Shown piece by piece: positions 1 to 11,609 of a stretch of 64,000 nucleotides of DNA. Both the position numbers and the translations under genes were made by a program. The notes under the pieces were generated by a model. That model saw only the letters and a program-made list of their open reading frames with translations, searched no databases and was not told the DNA's origin. The stretch is taken from contig CM039126.1 of assembly GCA_022036555.1 (NCBI GenBank), positions 32,015,925 to 32,079,924 of the forward strand, given 5' to 3'. Source of the stretch: Microstegium vimineum (lineage: Eukaryota; Streptophyta; Magnoliopsida; Poales; Poaceae). The number at the start of each line of letters is the position of its first letter. Position 1 is the first letter of the stretch.

Positions 1-2134
1 GTGTGGAGGGAAGGATCAGAACCAAGGAAGAAAGAGATGAAGTCAATTTGCATGTGGCCAATTTCTTCTATGAGTGTAGAATACCATTGAATGCTATCAA
101 CGCAAGAAGCTTTGAGATTATGTGTGAGGCCATTGGACAGTATGGACCTGGATATAAACCACCTAGCTACCATGAGGTGAGGGTGCCATTGCTTGCAAAG
201 GCTGTGGAATAGACAAACAAACTAAAGGAGAAGCATGAGGCTGCTTGGAAGCAATATGGCTGCACACTCATGTCAGATGGGTGGACAAATAGGCGGGGCT
301 GTCACCTCATTAATTTCCTAGTCAATAGTCCAGAGGGAACTTTCTTCTTGGAGTCTGTTGATGCATCAAGTAAAGTACATGATGCACCAATGTTGGCAGA
401 TTTACTACAGCAGAGAATTGATCTCATTGGAAGAGACAAGGTTGTTCAATTGGTCACTGACAATGGTGCTAACTATAAGGCAGCTTGCAAGCTTCTTATG
501 GAAAGAATTCCAACGCTGTTTTGGACCCCATGTGCTGCACATTGCTTGGACCTTATGCTAGAGGACATTGGCAAAATGAAGGAGTTTAGCAAGCCTATTG
601 CACGTGCAAGACAAGTTACTACCTTTATTTATAGGCATGGGAGGCTTCTTGATGCAATGAGGGAGAAGACAGGAGGTAGAGATCTTGTTAGACCGGGAGT
701 AACTCGTTTTGCTACCGCTTTCCTCACTTTGCGCAGCCTGCACACACATAGGGATGCTATGAAATTCCTATTTGTAAGTGATGATTGGACTAAGTCCAAA
801 TTGGCAAAAACAGAAGCTGGAAAGAAAGTGCATGACACCATCCTTTCAACTGAATTTTGGAACTCAGTTGAGGACTGCCTGAGAGCTTCACAGCCCCTTA
901 TTGTTTTGTTGAGGATAGTTGATGGGGATGAGAGGCCAGCAATGCCAGAGGTTCAATTTTGTATGGAATATGCAAAGAAAAAGATTAAAGAGAATCTCCC
1001 TACTAGGACAAAGGCAGACTTGCTTAAGCGTATCTTGGCAATCATTGACAAGCGTTGGGAAGATCAAATGGAACAACCACTATATGGGGCAGCACTATAT
1101 TTGAACCCAAACAAGTATTTTGACCTGAAAACAGATGATGCTATGGCTGGTAAGCTAAGGTCTGCATTTACTGAGGTTCTTGCAAAAATGGTGCCTGACC
1201 AGGATCTTCAAAACAAGATTGATGACCAAGCTTTGGATTATGAGGACCTAAGGGGTAGCTTCAGCAACAAAATTGCAATCAACAACATCAAAATCAAGTC
1301 TCCTAGTAAGTTATTCACAGACTATACAATTTGATTTTTTTAGTCTTTCCTAATTTGTAACAATCTGATTATTTGGTCACCTGAACTAGTTGAATGGTGG
1401 CGTTCATATGGTGGCAAAGCCATAGAGCTCCAAAGATTTGCAAAACGTGTTGTTGGGTTTTGTGCTTCGTCTTCAGGCTGTGAGCGTTGTTGGAGCACAT
1501 TTGAGTCTGTAAGTAATTTGTCAATTACTCAACTAGCCCAGTTCAAAAATAAATGAAATCTACTATCTATTAATGCTTGCTGAAAATTTCTTTTGTTTGC
1601 ATTTTTACCATTGCAGATTCATACTAAGAAAAGAAACAGGCTAGAGCATAAAAGGCTTAATGATTTGGTCTATGTTCAGTACAACCGAAAGATGGCAGTG
1701 AGGTTCCAAAAGCGACATGAGAAAGGAGGAACCAGCTTTGATCCTTTGTGTTTGGAAGACTTTGATTGGAACAATGGATGGGTTGATGTGGATGCTGAAC
1801 CAGTCCATAATGGCCGTGGACTTGAAATTACATGGGAACAAGTTGATGAGGCTGTTGGCGCATCCCAAATGTATCGGGGTCGCAATTTCCCTAGGGCAGC
1901 CCGCGGCGATGCGACTAATATTGATAGAACTTATACTCGGAAATTAGGAGGACTGATGAACTGCAGGAGGATGAAGACATGGAAGATGTTAACTCTGATG
2001 AAGAATATCTGGTTGATGATGTGGAAGTTGATGACTATGGTCAAATTGCACCTATTGTTGCTGATGAAAGTGATCAAGCTGCTGGTGGTGGCGGCAATTC
2101 AGATCCTTTTGTGATGGAGGATGACTTCTATTGA
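1..2134 (+). pseudogene. hAT-superfamily transposase (DUF659/hAT dimerisation type), decayed
   Basis: This is a spliced transposase gene of the hAT class, which would cut and paste its own element. The body from 213 to about 1306 contains a SDGWT motif, an LVTDNGANY segment and the CAAHCLDL motif typical of plant DUF659/hAT transposases. A second exon (about 1390-1508) encodes WWRSYGG and SGCERCWSTFES, the core of the hAT C-terminal dimerisation domain. It ends at a good donor (GTAAGT at 1509). A third exon starts after the acceptor at 1617 with HTKKRNRLEHKRL. Two lesions are visible. One is an in-frame TAG at 210-212, just before the SDGWT region. The other is a missing base near 1940, after which the acidic tail (QEDEDMEDVNSDEEY) reads in another frame to TGA at 2132-2134. 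The 5' end lies outside the window. Confidence 0.88.
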
Positions 2135-2490
2135 CTTAATGATGCTTGAGAGTTGTGAGAGTATTTGCCCCCAGACTATTTAGTATTGTATTGTGGAATG
2201 TGCTCACTGAGCACTCCAGTTTATCTTATTTAGTGGACTATCTAGTGAACTACTTGTGTAATGGTTTTATTTGTGGCAAAGTGCTTATCTACTTGTTAAT
2301 CTTTACCTATCCCTCAACTAATTTCTATTTTTGCTGGTGCCATACTCCCTATGAAATACCATACTAACCTGAATTGGCTCTCCATTGCAGTGTGTTGTTG
2401 GATGCACACTTGGGACTGCAAGCTGTACAGGAGAAGACAACACCAAGGTATGGCATGCTTCTAGTTCTACACTTCTACGTCAATACTACT

Positions 2491-2606
2491 GTTGGATGGC
2501 CGTAAGGCGTCGCCTCACCTTACGCCTTACTCGCTTAAGCGTAAGGCGGTAGTTGATCGCCAGTTCGCCACGCCTCGGGCCTCGCTTTACCGCCTTAAAA
2601 ACATTG
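2491..2606 (+). mobile_element. 3' subterminal repeats and terminal inverted repeat of the hAT element
   Basis: A GC-rich block downstream of the transposase carries many copies of TAAGGCG or its complement CGCCTTA in both orientations. It ends in CCGCCTTAAAAACATTG. Read from the other strand the end is CAATGTTTTTAAGGCGG, which fits a hAT terminal inverted repeat followed by the dense subterminal repeats bound by hAT transposase. The exact last base and the 8-bp target duplication cannot be fixed because the other end is outside the window. The element therefore covers the window start to about 2606. Confidence 0.72.
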
Positions 2607-3747
2607 GGAATTATATTCTCTATTGATGTAGGCTGTACTTATACAACAGTGAGTGTACATGCAAGGAAAGAATAAAGAAAATCCTGTAATGTCATCCAAC
2701 TAGCCTAATTAATACGTGCAGGACATACAACCACATCAGGTATGATCTGCTATTAATGCCAGTAATAGCTGAGACAGGAATCCAATTAACCCCTTAGGAC
2801 TAGGATAATGCCATTCTAACAGTTATAACCATGGTAGCTCCGTTGCAAGCTAGGTTTCCTGCTGTTTGGTAGATCTCAGTGCAAAAACTTTTGGACATCA
2901 AAACTCTGTAATTACGTTGCTTTTTACAGCAAGGAAATTCAAGGATCCCCATTGTGGAACACAAGAAATGACTGCACATTGCTCACTAAACGTTATGAAA
3001 ATGATAGGCAGCTTACAAAATTTGATTGATGTTTGGTAGTCAGGCATATCATCTAACTAAGTAATACATTCGTCCAAGTTTTGGATCTAATCTAATTACT
3101 ATAGTGATGGCATTCAGAACTTCTATTTGTCATTTACAGTATACTTATCCACCCAAAATCAGATCCACAACATGAAGAGTCCAACTAACCTGAAATTGGT
3201 CAACTGTTGCGATCATGTCAAAGAATATGTAGCATATTACATACACATATCCTTCAGGAAACAAAGTTTCCCAATAAATAGACCACAACTGATGTTAGTA
3301 ATAGTAAGGACTGAAAAATTTGGCCGACAAATTCTAAATATTAGGCTGAATATTGTATATGTTTGTGACCTAACCAAGATGAAGGTCTGAGCTGGATTAT
3401 GAAAGAGCATTAGGGCAATGACCTATTAACACCCCTAGATATTACTATAGATGTTAGCCTCAACAGCATTTAACATATGTTTCCAGGGAAATGTTGGCTT
3501 TTCAGCTTTTGTCAGCAAATTGATTACATGAACAGCTGTAGATCTTTTGAGTGGAGACTGGAGAGTCATCATAATGATGATCACATGACAAATAATTACG
3601 GAATTGGAAGTGCTAGCTGATTGTTTAAATATGTTAAGGATGCATGGGTCAAATCAAGCACAAAGTTGTAGACAAAAAAAAAGCCCAATATTAATGTATC
3701 AACAGACAACAAAAGTAATGTGGACTTCAGAGAAAGCTTCAAAGTAC
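2607..3747. other. AT-rich stretch without exons; probable intron remnant
   Basis: The hAT end is followed by about 1.1 kb with no convincing ORF and no match to the C-terminal exons expected for the helicase gene that reads towards it from the right. Exon 9 of that gene ends at a standard donor at 3747-3746, so this stretch is best read as intron sequence. Confidence 0.5.
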
Positions 3748-6700
3748 CTTTTTCTTAGTGTCCAGATCAATTAATGGTTGTGTTGCCTCTGTAATAGGCA
3801 AGTCCTTGATGCTCCTCAAGAAATATTCTTCCCATGGTGCCAAAAGTAAGACTCCTGCCCCCTCATTGCCTCTGCGACCAGTTCTACCAAGTCGATGAAT
3901 ATATTGCTCTCTGTCAGTTGGCACCCCCAACTGTGATAATCATGATGAGTCAATACTCCGATTTGTAATTAGAAATATGTTAATGCAAAAAGATAAGCAC
4001 GCCAATAATAAATTCAGACTTCCAACTATCTAGCCACGAGCTGCATGGAGATAGAATTTCAGAATAGCAAATAGTAAGCACATTTATTCAGGGATTTTAT
4101 GATTTCTCATTTGTATCATAAAGAGCAAGTAGAAAACCCCATAACTGGAACCATCTGCAAATAAACATGACCAGAAATTTATACAAGAGGTTATTTACCT
4201 GCACAACTAGTGTGACATTGGGATAATCAACACCCCTGGCAGATACATCAGAGCTAACAAGAATGAGACCCTTTGACTCCTTAAATTCTTTTGATATCCT
4301 AGTTCTGTAGCTTTGAGGTTTTCTGGAGTGGATCTCACGTACATTTAACTTCAACTCAGACAGAAGCTCAGCAACAAGGCTTGTTACTTTTGCTGTTGTA
4401 CAGAATACAATCACCTGCATTTGTTGCCTCGATCATTGTTGAAACAAATATATACCAAAAAGACAATGCAAAGATTACAATAGCAATTAAAATTTACCTT
4501 GTAGTCAACATTTTCAGAAATATGATCAATTAGAAGACCATATAGGATGGAGAATTGTTTGTCCAGTGGTGCAATTAAATGCATTTGCTTCACCTGAATA
4601 CGGTAATCATAAGCACCAGCTTTGATTTTGAAAATAAGAAGCAATCAAAATATATTTGATCTGGTAAACACCTGAGAGTGTGTTTCCTCACTTCCTTCTT
4701 GTACAGTGTTGACAAATTCAAGATCTCTTTTCATGGCAATATGACATACTTGACGAACCTAGCATGAAAGTAGAAACTAATGGCATACCGACTAAACAAA
4801 CCAAAAAATTATAGCAAGTATACTACAGTGATACCTCATCCGGAACTGTCGCAGAAAATAGAAGTGTTTGACGCTGTTTTGGGAGTGCAGCCACAATCTT
4901 TTCAATATCTGATCGGAATCCCATATCTAACAAGCGATCAGCTTCATCGAGAATTAGAACTTTGACACCCAATAACCTTGTAGCAAACCCTGGAGTGTTC
5001 TCCATGTGATCCCTAAGCCTTCCAGGAGTAGCTACTAGAATCTGTAGTTCAACAATTCAGCTTTTGGGTCAGAACACAGAACAAATGACAACAGATTTAG
5101 CAGGATTATTCAATAAGATTATTTGAATCACCTGGCAAGGGTTAGTGTGCATGCGCTTCTGTTCAAGAGCCATTCTAGTGCCGCCTATTACAAGCTGCAC
5201 TCCAATTGATGGATGGAATTTAAGAAGCTTGTTAGCTTCTGCAGCAGCCTGATCAGCAAGCTCCCGTGTAGGGCACACTACAACAACACTGATGGGAGGT
5301 CGCTTTAGATCACGATCAACAGGCGGTAATTTGGAAACAACTTCAATTGCTGGTAGCTGAAGGTAAAACAATTGCGCATTATATTCAAAGTCAAAGAAAA
5401 ACAATATTATTCACTGTTCAGAAGGGTACTGACCAAGAAAGCTACAGTTTTTCCAGTTCCTGTCTTTGCTTTGGCTAGTACATCCTTTCCTGTAGAAAGA
5501 AGACGTGCTAATAGGTGAGAACAAACTACAAAAGATGTAAATGAAGTGGAAATAAACTTCTTTCACAATCATGTGCTTTAATTAAATAAAAAATATATAT
5601 ACATTGGCACGCGCCTAATGGAGGGCCCCCACGTCGGTGCAAGGCCTGGGCCAAGACGTTGGGCAAAGCAGGCCTGGCGTGAAGGTACTGTAGCACAGCA
5701 GCCGCCGCGTAATAGGTTAGATTGAATAGGTTTAGATTACTTAGGAGGTAAGTCTGTCAGGACTATAAATATAGGGGTCATGTAACATTTCAATCTTAAG
5801 AAAGGAATAGGCCTAAGGCCTTCCATCTTATCCCTTCTCTCTCTCTCTCCCTGTGCGCCGCCTCCTCTCTTCCTACCTGCGCCGCCCTCCTCTTCCTCCC
5901 CTAAATCCTAGCCCCCAACCATAGCCACAGCCACCCCCTGCTTCATAGCCGCCACCTCCCACGTCCTAGGTGACGCGTTACATACATATTAAATAATGCA
6001 GTTCAGATTGCCTGACTCACAATAAAATACTACTTTGAAATCACATGAAAACAGTGAGGATATTGTTTTTCATGAACCATTGGACAATGGGAACTACATT
6101 TTGGTGAAACTCTCCCAGCATCTTTAGCCCTATGCATGGGTAACAAAATTTCAGGCTGCTTCAACTTAAAGTAACCATTACTCAACTTCAAGGAACAGTT
6201 ATGCAAATTTTCTCAACAAAAAAAAACTATACACATCAACTTTCATACAGATAGAACTACAAAGAAAAATTCAATCTCTCTTCTAGGTTCTGTAACACCT
6301 CCATCATACTGGGGTTCAGAACTAATCCTAAGGATTCCAGACTATACAAGGTTATCAACTGAACCCTTGATGGCAAAATGTTTAGTACAAACCACCCCTT
6401 TGGTGCATCATGAAAACCCCACGGAAAAACATACCTAGAAGTATTAAAAAATAAAATGATGCACATACAGCATGTCTAGAGATGTATATTGTCACAAAAG
6501 TTGAGATGCAAACTCAATCTAAAAAATCATGACAATAATAAAATTCAAGTGCATGTGTATTAGAAAATAAAGTTCATGTGATTGTCATCTAGTACGTATC
6601 ACCAAAATGTGTCATTTCATATGAATTTAAGAGAAACAATTTTGCATTCAAACTTTTGCGATAATGTACATCTATATATGCACAATGGATGTCAGAATGT

Positions 6701-9700
6701 GCATCGTTTCAAAACAAATCTTTCAATGGGGGGTTTCATGATTACACCGGAGGGGCAGTTTGCACCGAATATTTTGCCAAATATCAAGATGTTGACATGG
6801 CTAAAAAAGTCCAAAAATGTTCACATCAACTGTGAGATATATTGGCTTTTCCAAAGGGGTGCAAAGAAATTCAATATAAATAATGAATGATTCACTAACA
6901 GGAGATAAAAAATTGTAAGCAACACCCGCGCAGTTCATGAAAGAAATTTATAGAACACTCAAAAATGAAGGTACAAAGAGCTGAAATGAGAAAAGAAAGT
7001 AGAAATGTGTGGGAAACAATGTCCTTTGCATGAACAATGAACCTCAATATATTTGCTGAAACAAAAGTTATAAAAACATAAAGTAAATCCAAAAATGGCA
7101 AACAGAAAAAAAAACACTGAAATCAACCTTGAAGTATAAAAGGAAGAGTAGCCTCCTGAACAGCAGTCATCCGTTCATACCCAGCACCCTTAACACCTTT
7201 CAGTGACAAGGGAGATAGCAGGCATTCATCAAACCTGTCAGGAAATGAAAGAACATCCATCAGGATAGAGTATAGACTATAACTAAAGCATAGACCATTT
7301 GGTACAAATCTGAATTATTTAGGGAAAAGTAGTTTATCTACACGCATAGCCAGTCATAGCTCATAGGCGTATGTAATGCCAATATATATGCATATAACTT
7401 AATCAAAGCATGGTGAGAAGCCAAGTAAGATTCAATGAGCTGTTACCATCTACCTTTTATTACAAGCTGCAGAGAAATTCAACAGAGATGTTTAAAAAAT
7501 GGTCTGTTAAAATAAAGTCGTAGTAGCTACATTAACAACACCATCGATCAATCAGGAAAATTTTAGCAACAGTTTGCCAAGCCCTCCAAATTATGTTACA
7601 AAGACCAATCATCACGAAACTGTGCTAAGAAGTTCAAAGAAACCAAGGGTGCGGGTTCACAATAATAGCTTAAATGCCAAGAGCAATATGATTAAGCAAC
7701 TTAACCTACAATCTTGGTGAGGAATATAAACAAAGCAATCTATCTCTGTATCATTCCTCCACTGCTCCATCTTTAACAGTTTCAATCCCTTACCGATGGG
7801 AGTTACTCTGAACTCAAAATGTGCATTGTTTGTGAATTTCAAATACCAATTCTAGTGCCACTAGATGCAAACCATAACTGAGCTGACAGTTAAACTAAGT
7901 CATAGGACTCCTGAATGATCCTCAAAGCTCTCACAGTTTCTCCACAGCCTTAATGCCTTCAGATTCACCGGCTTTTGCTGACTGGAAATACTAAGGTTTC
8001 TAATAACACTTACACATCAAGTGGACCAGAATCTGTTACACTAAGTCAGAAACCCACCAAACAACATAAAAGCATAGGAGATGTTGCAGCCAAATTGGAA
8101 GCAGAAGTAGAAGGTTTCAACAATAAAGTACTAGTGGTAGCTGCCATGGAATACAGCCAATGCATCAAACATCATACAAGTTCACAAGTAGATTACAGAT
8201 AATTGAAAGTAATCATGAAGTACACTTGGCAATTAAAAAAATATGAACCACCATTTTTCTCCTATTTTCATTGATGCATATCAATCATCGAATTGGCATC
8301 AAGAAAAGAAGAACAGCCTATCTATCTACCTAACAGAAGAATTGGCATCAAGAAAAGAAGAACAGCCTATCTATCTACCTAACAGAACCATAAATATTAT
8401 TCAACATCACTAAGAGTTAAGAGATACCTCTTCTGGCTCAGATAAGAATCACCACCCCCAGTACTTCTGTCCTGTACACTTTCATGTTTAGCTGGCTCAT
8501 CTTCAGCCGACATAGATGAGCCAGACTTACTACCTGCTATCTCTCCCACATCCTCCTTAATACCCACGTCATCAAAAATACCATCTTCGAACCCTGATGG
8601 TTCATCATCCTCATCAACTTCCCCCACCTCATCATCATCCTCTGACAAGCCGAAGTCAATCTTTTTCGCACCCCTTGGCTGGTGGTGACCAAAATCCATA
8701 CCACTGCCCCTCCCACCCCGATGTGATCCAACGCGCTTCGCCCTTTCGCCTCTCCTGCCACCTTGCTGCCTCACACGGGAACCCTCAAACTCAACCAGAC
8801 CAGCATCATCATCCTCGTCATCATCTAAATCACTTCCTCTCCCCTTTCTCTGCAAAAGACCAGACATCCTTCTGTCACGGTCGCATCTTCCCCTAGAGGA
8901 TCCTAATCCGATGTCGCCATCATAATCACCCAAATCACTGTAACTCCCTCCCTTCCGTGACAGACCCAAATCCCTCCTGCCCCGGCCTCGGCGCAGCCCA
9001 ACTGTGTCTTCCCTTCCCCCTCTCCTGTGACCATGATGCTGCTTTCCGTCGCGATCCCCAAACCCAACCAAACCATCATCACTGTCCTCATCGTCATCTA
9101 AATCACTCAGCCTTCCTCTTCTATGTGACAATCCAGACAGTTGTCCACTGGCACCGCGCCTTCCCCTTGACCCAAATCCAGTGTCACCATCACCACCATC
9201 TCGGTCAAAGTCATTGTACCTCCCACCCCTTCTTGGCACACCTGAACCCCTCCCGCGCTGGCTTGGCTGCCCCCTAGGAGACCTAAATGTGGCCTCCTCA
9301 TCAAACCCATTCCCCCTCCCTCCTCTTCTCACGAACCCCGACGACCTTTCACCCCGTCCCCGCCTTCCCCTCGAGGAACCGAACCCGGAATCATCATCAT
9401 CATTATCATCATCCACGTCACTACTCATCACCCTCCCCCTCCGCTCGAAGCTACCGCGCCTATCGCCACTGAACTCACCGCCGGCCATCCTCGACCTCGG
9501 GAACGAACCCCTGGAGTCCCGCCCACCTCGGCCGCCCCTGGGTGCGCCGACCGAGGGCGTGCGGGTGGACGGCGCATCGCCTTCGTCGCCGCTGCTGAGC
9601 CCGAGGTGGAACGAGTCCGTCTTGAGGTCGCTAATCCAGTCGCTGAGCTCCGCCTCGTCCTCAGCAAGGCTCTTGGCGGCGCCGACCGAGGAGCGGGCGC

Positions 9701-9848
9701 GAGAGGAGAAGAAGCACGGAGAGAAGGGCCCAGCTGCGCCATTTCGGAGCGCGACGGAGTGGAGCTGGGGAAGGGGCTCCGCACGCTGGGAGGCAGCGGA
9801 GGCGACCGCGCGGTGGAGGATGGCGAAGAGGTGGCGGTGGCGCCGCAT
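3748..9848 (-). CDS. DEAD-box ATP-dependent RNA helicase, nine exons, C-terminal exons not in window
   Basis: This is an ATP-dependent RNA-unwinding enzyme. Exons on the minus strand are 9848-8428, 7234-7128, 5489-5434, 5356-5132, 5041-4835, 4758-4672, 4593-4498, 4414-4199 and 3930-3748. All junctions are GT-AG and together give 2598 coding bases (866 codons) in one frame. Helicase motifs occur in order: Q-motif (FDECLLSPLSLKG then AVQEATLP), AKTGTGKT, PTRELA, TPGR, DEAD, SAT, VIVFCTT, ARGVD and HRLGRTGR. Exon 1 encodes about 473 residues with an Arg- and Ala-rich start that suggests organelle import, followed by repeated RGRRG and DLDDDED blocks. The start ATG at 9848 opens the long first exon. 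The motif order and the N-terminal phrase LSDWISDLKTDSF suggest the plant RH25/26/31/33/48 group, by recollection only. Members of that group continue about 75 residues beyond exon 9. Those residues are missing here, and the donor after exon 9 is intact. Confidence 0.9.
5605..5982. mobile_element. Small solo LTR in helicase intron 2
   Basis: A 378-bp element starts TGGCACGCG and ends GCGTTACA, the TG...CA pattern of LTRs. The 5-bp duplication TACAT flanks it at 5600-5604 and 5983-5987. It has a TATA-like ACTATAAATATAGG near 5762 and a pyrimidine-rich CTCTCTCTCTC tract near 5837, as in an LTR promoter and leader. No PBS or coding sequence is attached, so it is a solo LTR. It lies between exons 2 and 3 and touches no splice site. 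The promoter motif implies plus orientation, opposite to the gene. Confidence 0.82.
8290..8387. repeat. Perfect 49-bp tandem duplication
   Basis: Two adjacent identical 49-bp units (8290-8338 and 8339-8387) begin GAATTGGCATC and end CTAACAGAA. They lie in intron 1 of the helicase gene, about 40 bp downstream of the exon 1 donor in the direction of transcription. The identity implies a very recent duplication. Confidence 0.95.
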
Positions 9849-10608
9849 GGCGACCGGCCGGCGGTTTAGGGTTTAAAGATGAGAGGGCGTAATTGGAATC
9901 CCCGGCTCAGGGACGGGGGTAGCGCGTTTGGTTCTGGCCGTAGGATGCCACGCCTCAACTGCGGCCGTGCCGTAACTGCGCTGCTGAAATTGTCCGCCGC
10001 AAGTGCGGCATGATTTGGCAACAAAAATGAATGAACTAGAGTCTGATGGCATGGGCATGGCATGCCGCAACTTTGGACGCGAACCAAATACTTGCCCAAA
10101 CTATGGCACAAAATGTGTGGCACGGTGTGGGCATGAACTAAACACGCCCGACGAGGCTCTACGGAGTACGGAGGGGATGGTGACTGCTGCTACAGAGGTT
10201 AGATCAGGACTCAGGAGCTCTCACAAGTCGTCCATCGTCGTCGATTACGGTTGTTTTTTTTAGAACATGGATTACAGTTCACATCTGTTATCCAAAATAG
10301 TAGTATTCGCTTCTGTTAAGCTAATTTCGGCATAAAACAAATAAGATATTCATATTAACTCTTTAGGACCCCGGTATGTAAACAAACTATCATTCAAAAG
10401 AAGATACTCTCTCCGTCAAAAAAAAATACTCTACATGCTTTGACTGAAATTCGCTAAAGTTCAGGTTTCAACAATCTGGACTTACTGCAAATCAGGCCAA
10501 AGGGCCGAGAAGGCCAGAACAAAAGGCAAAGAATCAGCAGTTTGTATCCGTGCATCAAATCAATACAGGAAATCGGAACATATTATTATTAGTATACATA
10601 GATTATCC
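9849..10608. promoter_or_regulatory. Probable upstream region of the helicase gene
   Basis: Sequence to the right of the helicase start codon is GC-rich for about 300 bp and then becomes AT-rich. It should hold the helicase promoter and 5' leader. I see no confident TATA box on the minus strand. At about 10408 there is a single CTCTCTCCGTC motif resembling one MITE terminus, without a partner. There is no supported ORF. Confidence 0.4.
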
Positions 10609-11244
10609 CAGCTACCAACATTTTGAGCCTGGCCACGTCACCTTTTTTTCTAGGCCGTTCTATCTTGCATTCAACGACCAAATTTGCTACAAACTAATCT
10701 TCTAGGAAGCGGCTTCTAATTCTTTTCTTAGTCTTCTCCCGCTTCTTCTTCACTTCACTAACTTCTGCTCCGAAGCTAGCCCACCAAATATACACTGCGG
10801 CTTTTAATCTCGGTAAAAAAAAAACTCACCTCATCTCTTCGCTCACGCGCTCCTCCCGTAGCCTGCCGCCGCCGCTCCCACAGACGCGCCCCGCCCACGC
10901 CGGTGCCTCCCCTTCCCCGCTGCACCTCCCCTTCCCTCCCACGGCGTACCCCAGCTGCCAGCATTTTGAGCCTGACCACCTCACATTTTTTTCTAGGCCG
11001 TTCAATCTTGCATCAATGACCAGACTTGCTCCAAACGGATCTTCTGGGAAGCGGCTTCTAATTCTTTTCTTTGTCTTCTACCGCTTCTTCTTCACTTCAC
11101 TAGCTTCTGCTCCGGAGCTAGCCCACCAAATATATACCGCGGCTTCTAATCTCGATAAAAAAAACTCACCTCATCTCTTTGCTCACGCGCTCCTCCCGCA
11201 GCCTGCCGTCGCCGCTCCCGCGGACGCGCCCCGCCCCCGCCGGC
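10609..11244 (+). repeat. Tandem duplication of a promoter/leader-like segment, period about 343 bp
   Basis: The segment from 10609 repeats from 10952 with about 90% identity. Landmarks in both copies are ATTTTGAGCCTG, TTTTTTTCTAGGCCGTTC, GAAGCGGCTTCTAATTC, GCTAGCCCACCAAATATA and CGCTCACGCGCTCCTCCCG. Each copy goes from AT-rich to GC-rich DNA like a plant promoter with a 5' leader. The second copy runs into the assembly gap at 11245, so any coding sequence after it is hidden. Confidence 0.85.
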
Positions 11245-11344
11245 NNNNNNNNNNNNNNNNNNNNNNNNNNNNNNNNNNNNNNNNNNNNNNNNNNNNNNNN
11301 NNNNNNNNNNNNNNNNNNNNNNNNNNNNNNNNNNNNNNNNNNNN
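11245..11344. other. Assembly gap (100 N)
   Basis: Exactly 100 N. The left flank is GC-rich leader-like DNA. The right flank is a reversed SIRE-type LTR. Confidence 1.
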
Positions 11345-11609
11345 GGTCAAAGGAAAAACAAAACCCTAGCTAAACCTAGTGCCCTTCTCAACCTTATGGC
11401 ACTAAGAACTAGCCTAGTCTTCGACTTGTATCATCATCCTTTGCAACCGAAACGATTTCCATCTTGGGGGCATGAATATCCATTAAGCCCATTCAAATTG
11501 CATCACTAATGACCTAACACAAATGACTTTCCCTCTGCAAAACACACGTTAGTCATAGTGACCTAGTATTGTCGTTAATCGCCTAAACACAAGGGTCCAT
11601 GATTCTACA
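11345..11609 (-). mobile_element. SIRE-like Ty1/copia LTR fragment, reversed
   Basis: Read on the minus strand this begins TGTAGAATCATGGACCC at 11609 and matches the first 265 bp of the LTRs at 12875 and 36340 closely, for example TTAGGCGATTAACGACAAT and CCCCCAAGATGGAAATCG. The rest falls in the gap. It interrupts the gypsy LTR remnant that resumes at 11610. Confidence 0.85.

Noticed and set aside
3127..3390. 87-codon plus-strand ORF as a small gene
   Set aside because: AT-rich sequence in a probable helicase intron, with no family resemblance and no splice or promoter support.
8597..9876. Long plus-strand and alternate-frame ORFs opposite helicase exon 1 (for example 9181-9876)
   Set aside because: They are shadows of the GC-rich, repeat-coded helicase exon. 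They have no splice context, and their composition mirrors the true frame.
10400..10440. Stowaway MITE at the CTCTCTCCGTC motif
   Set aside because: Only one terminus is visible, with no inverted partner or TA duplication nearby.
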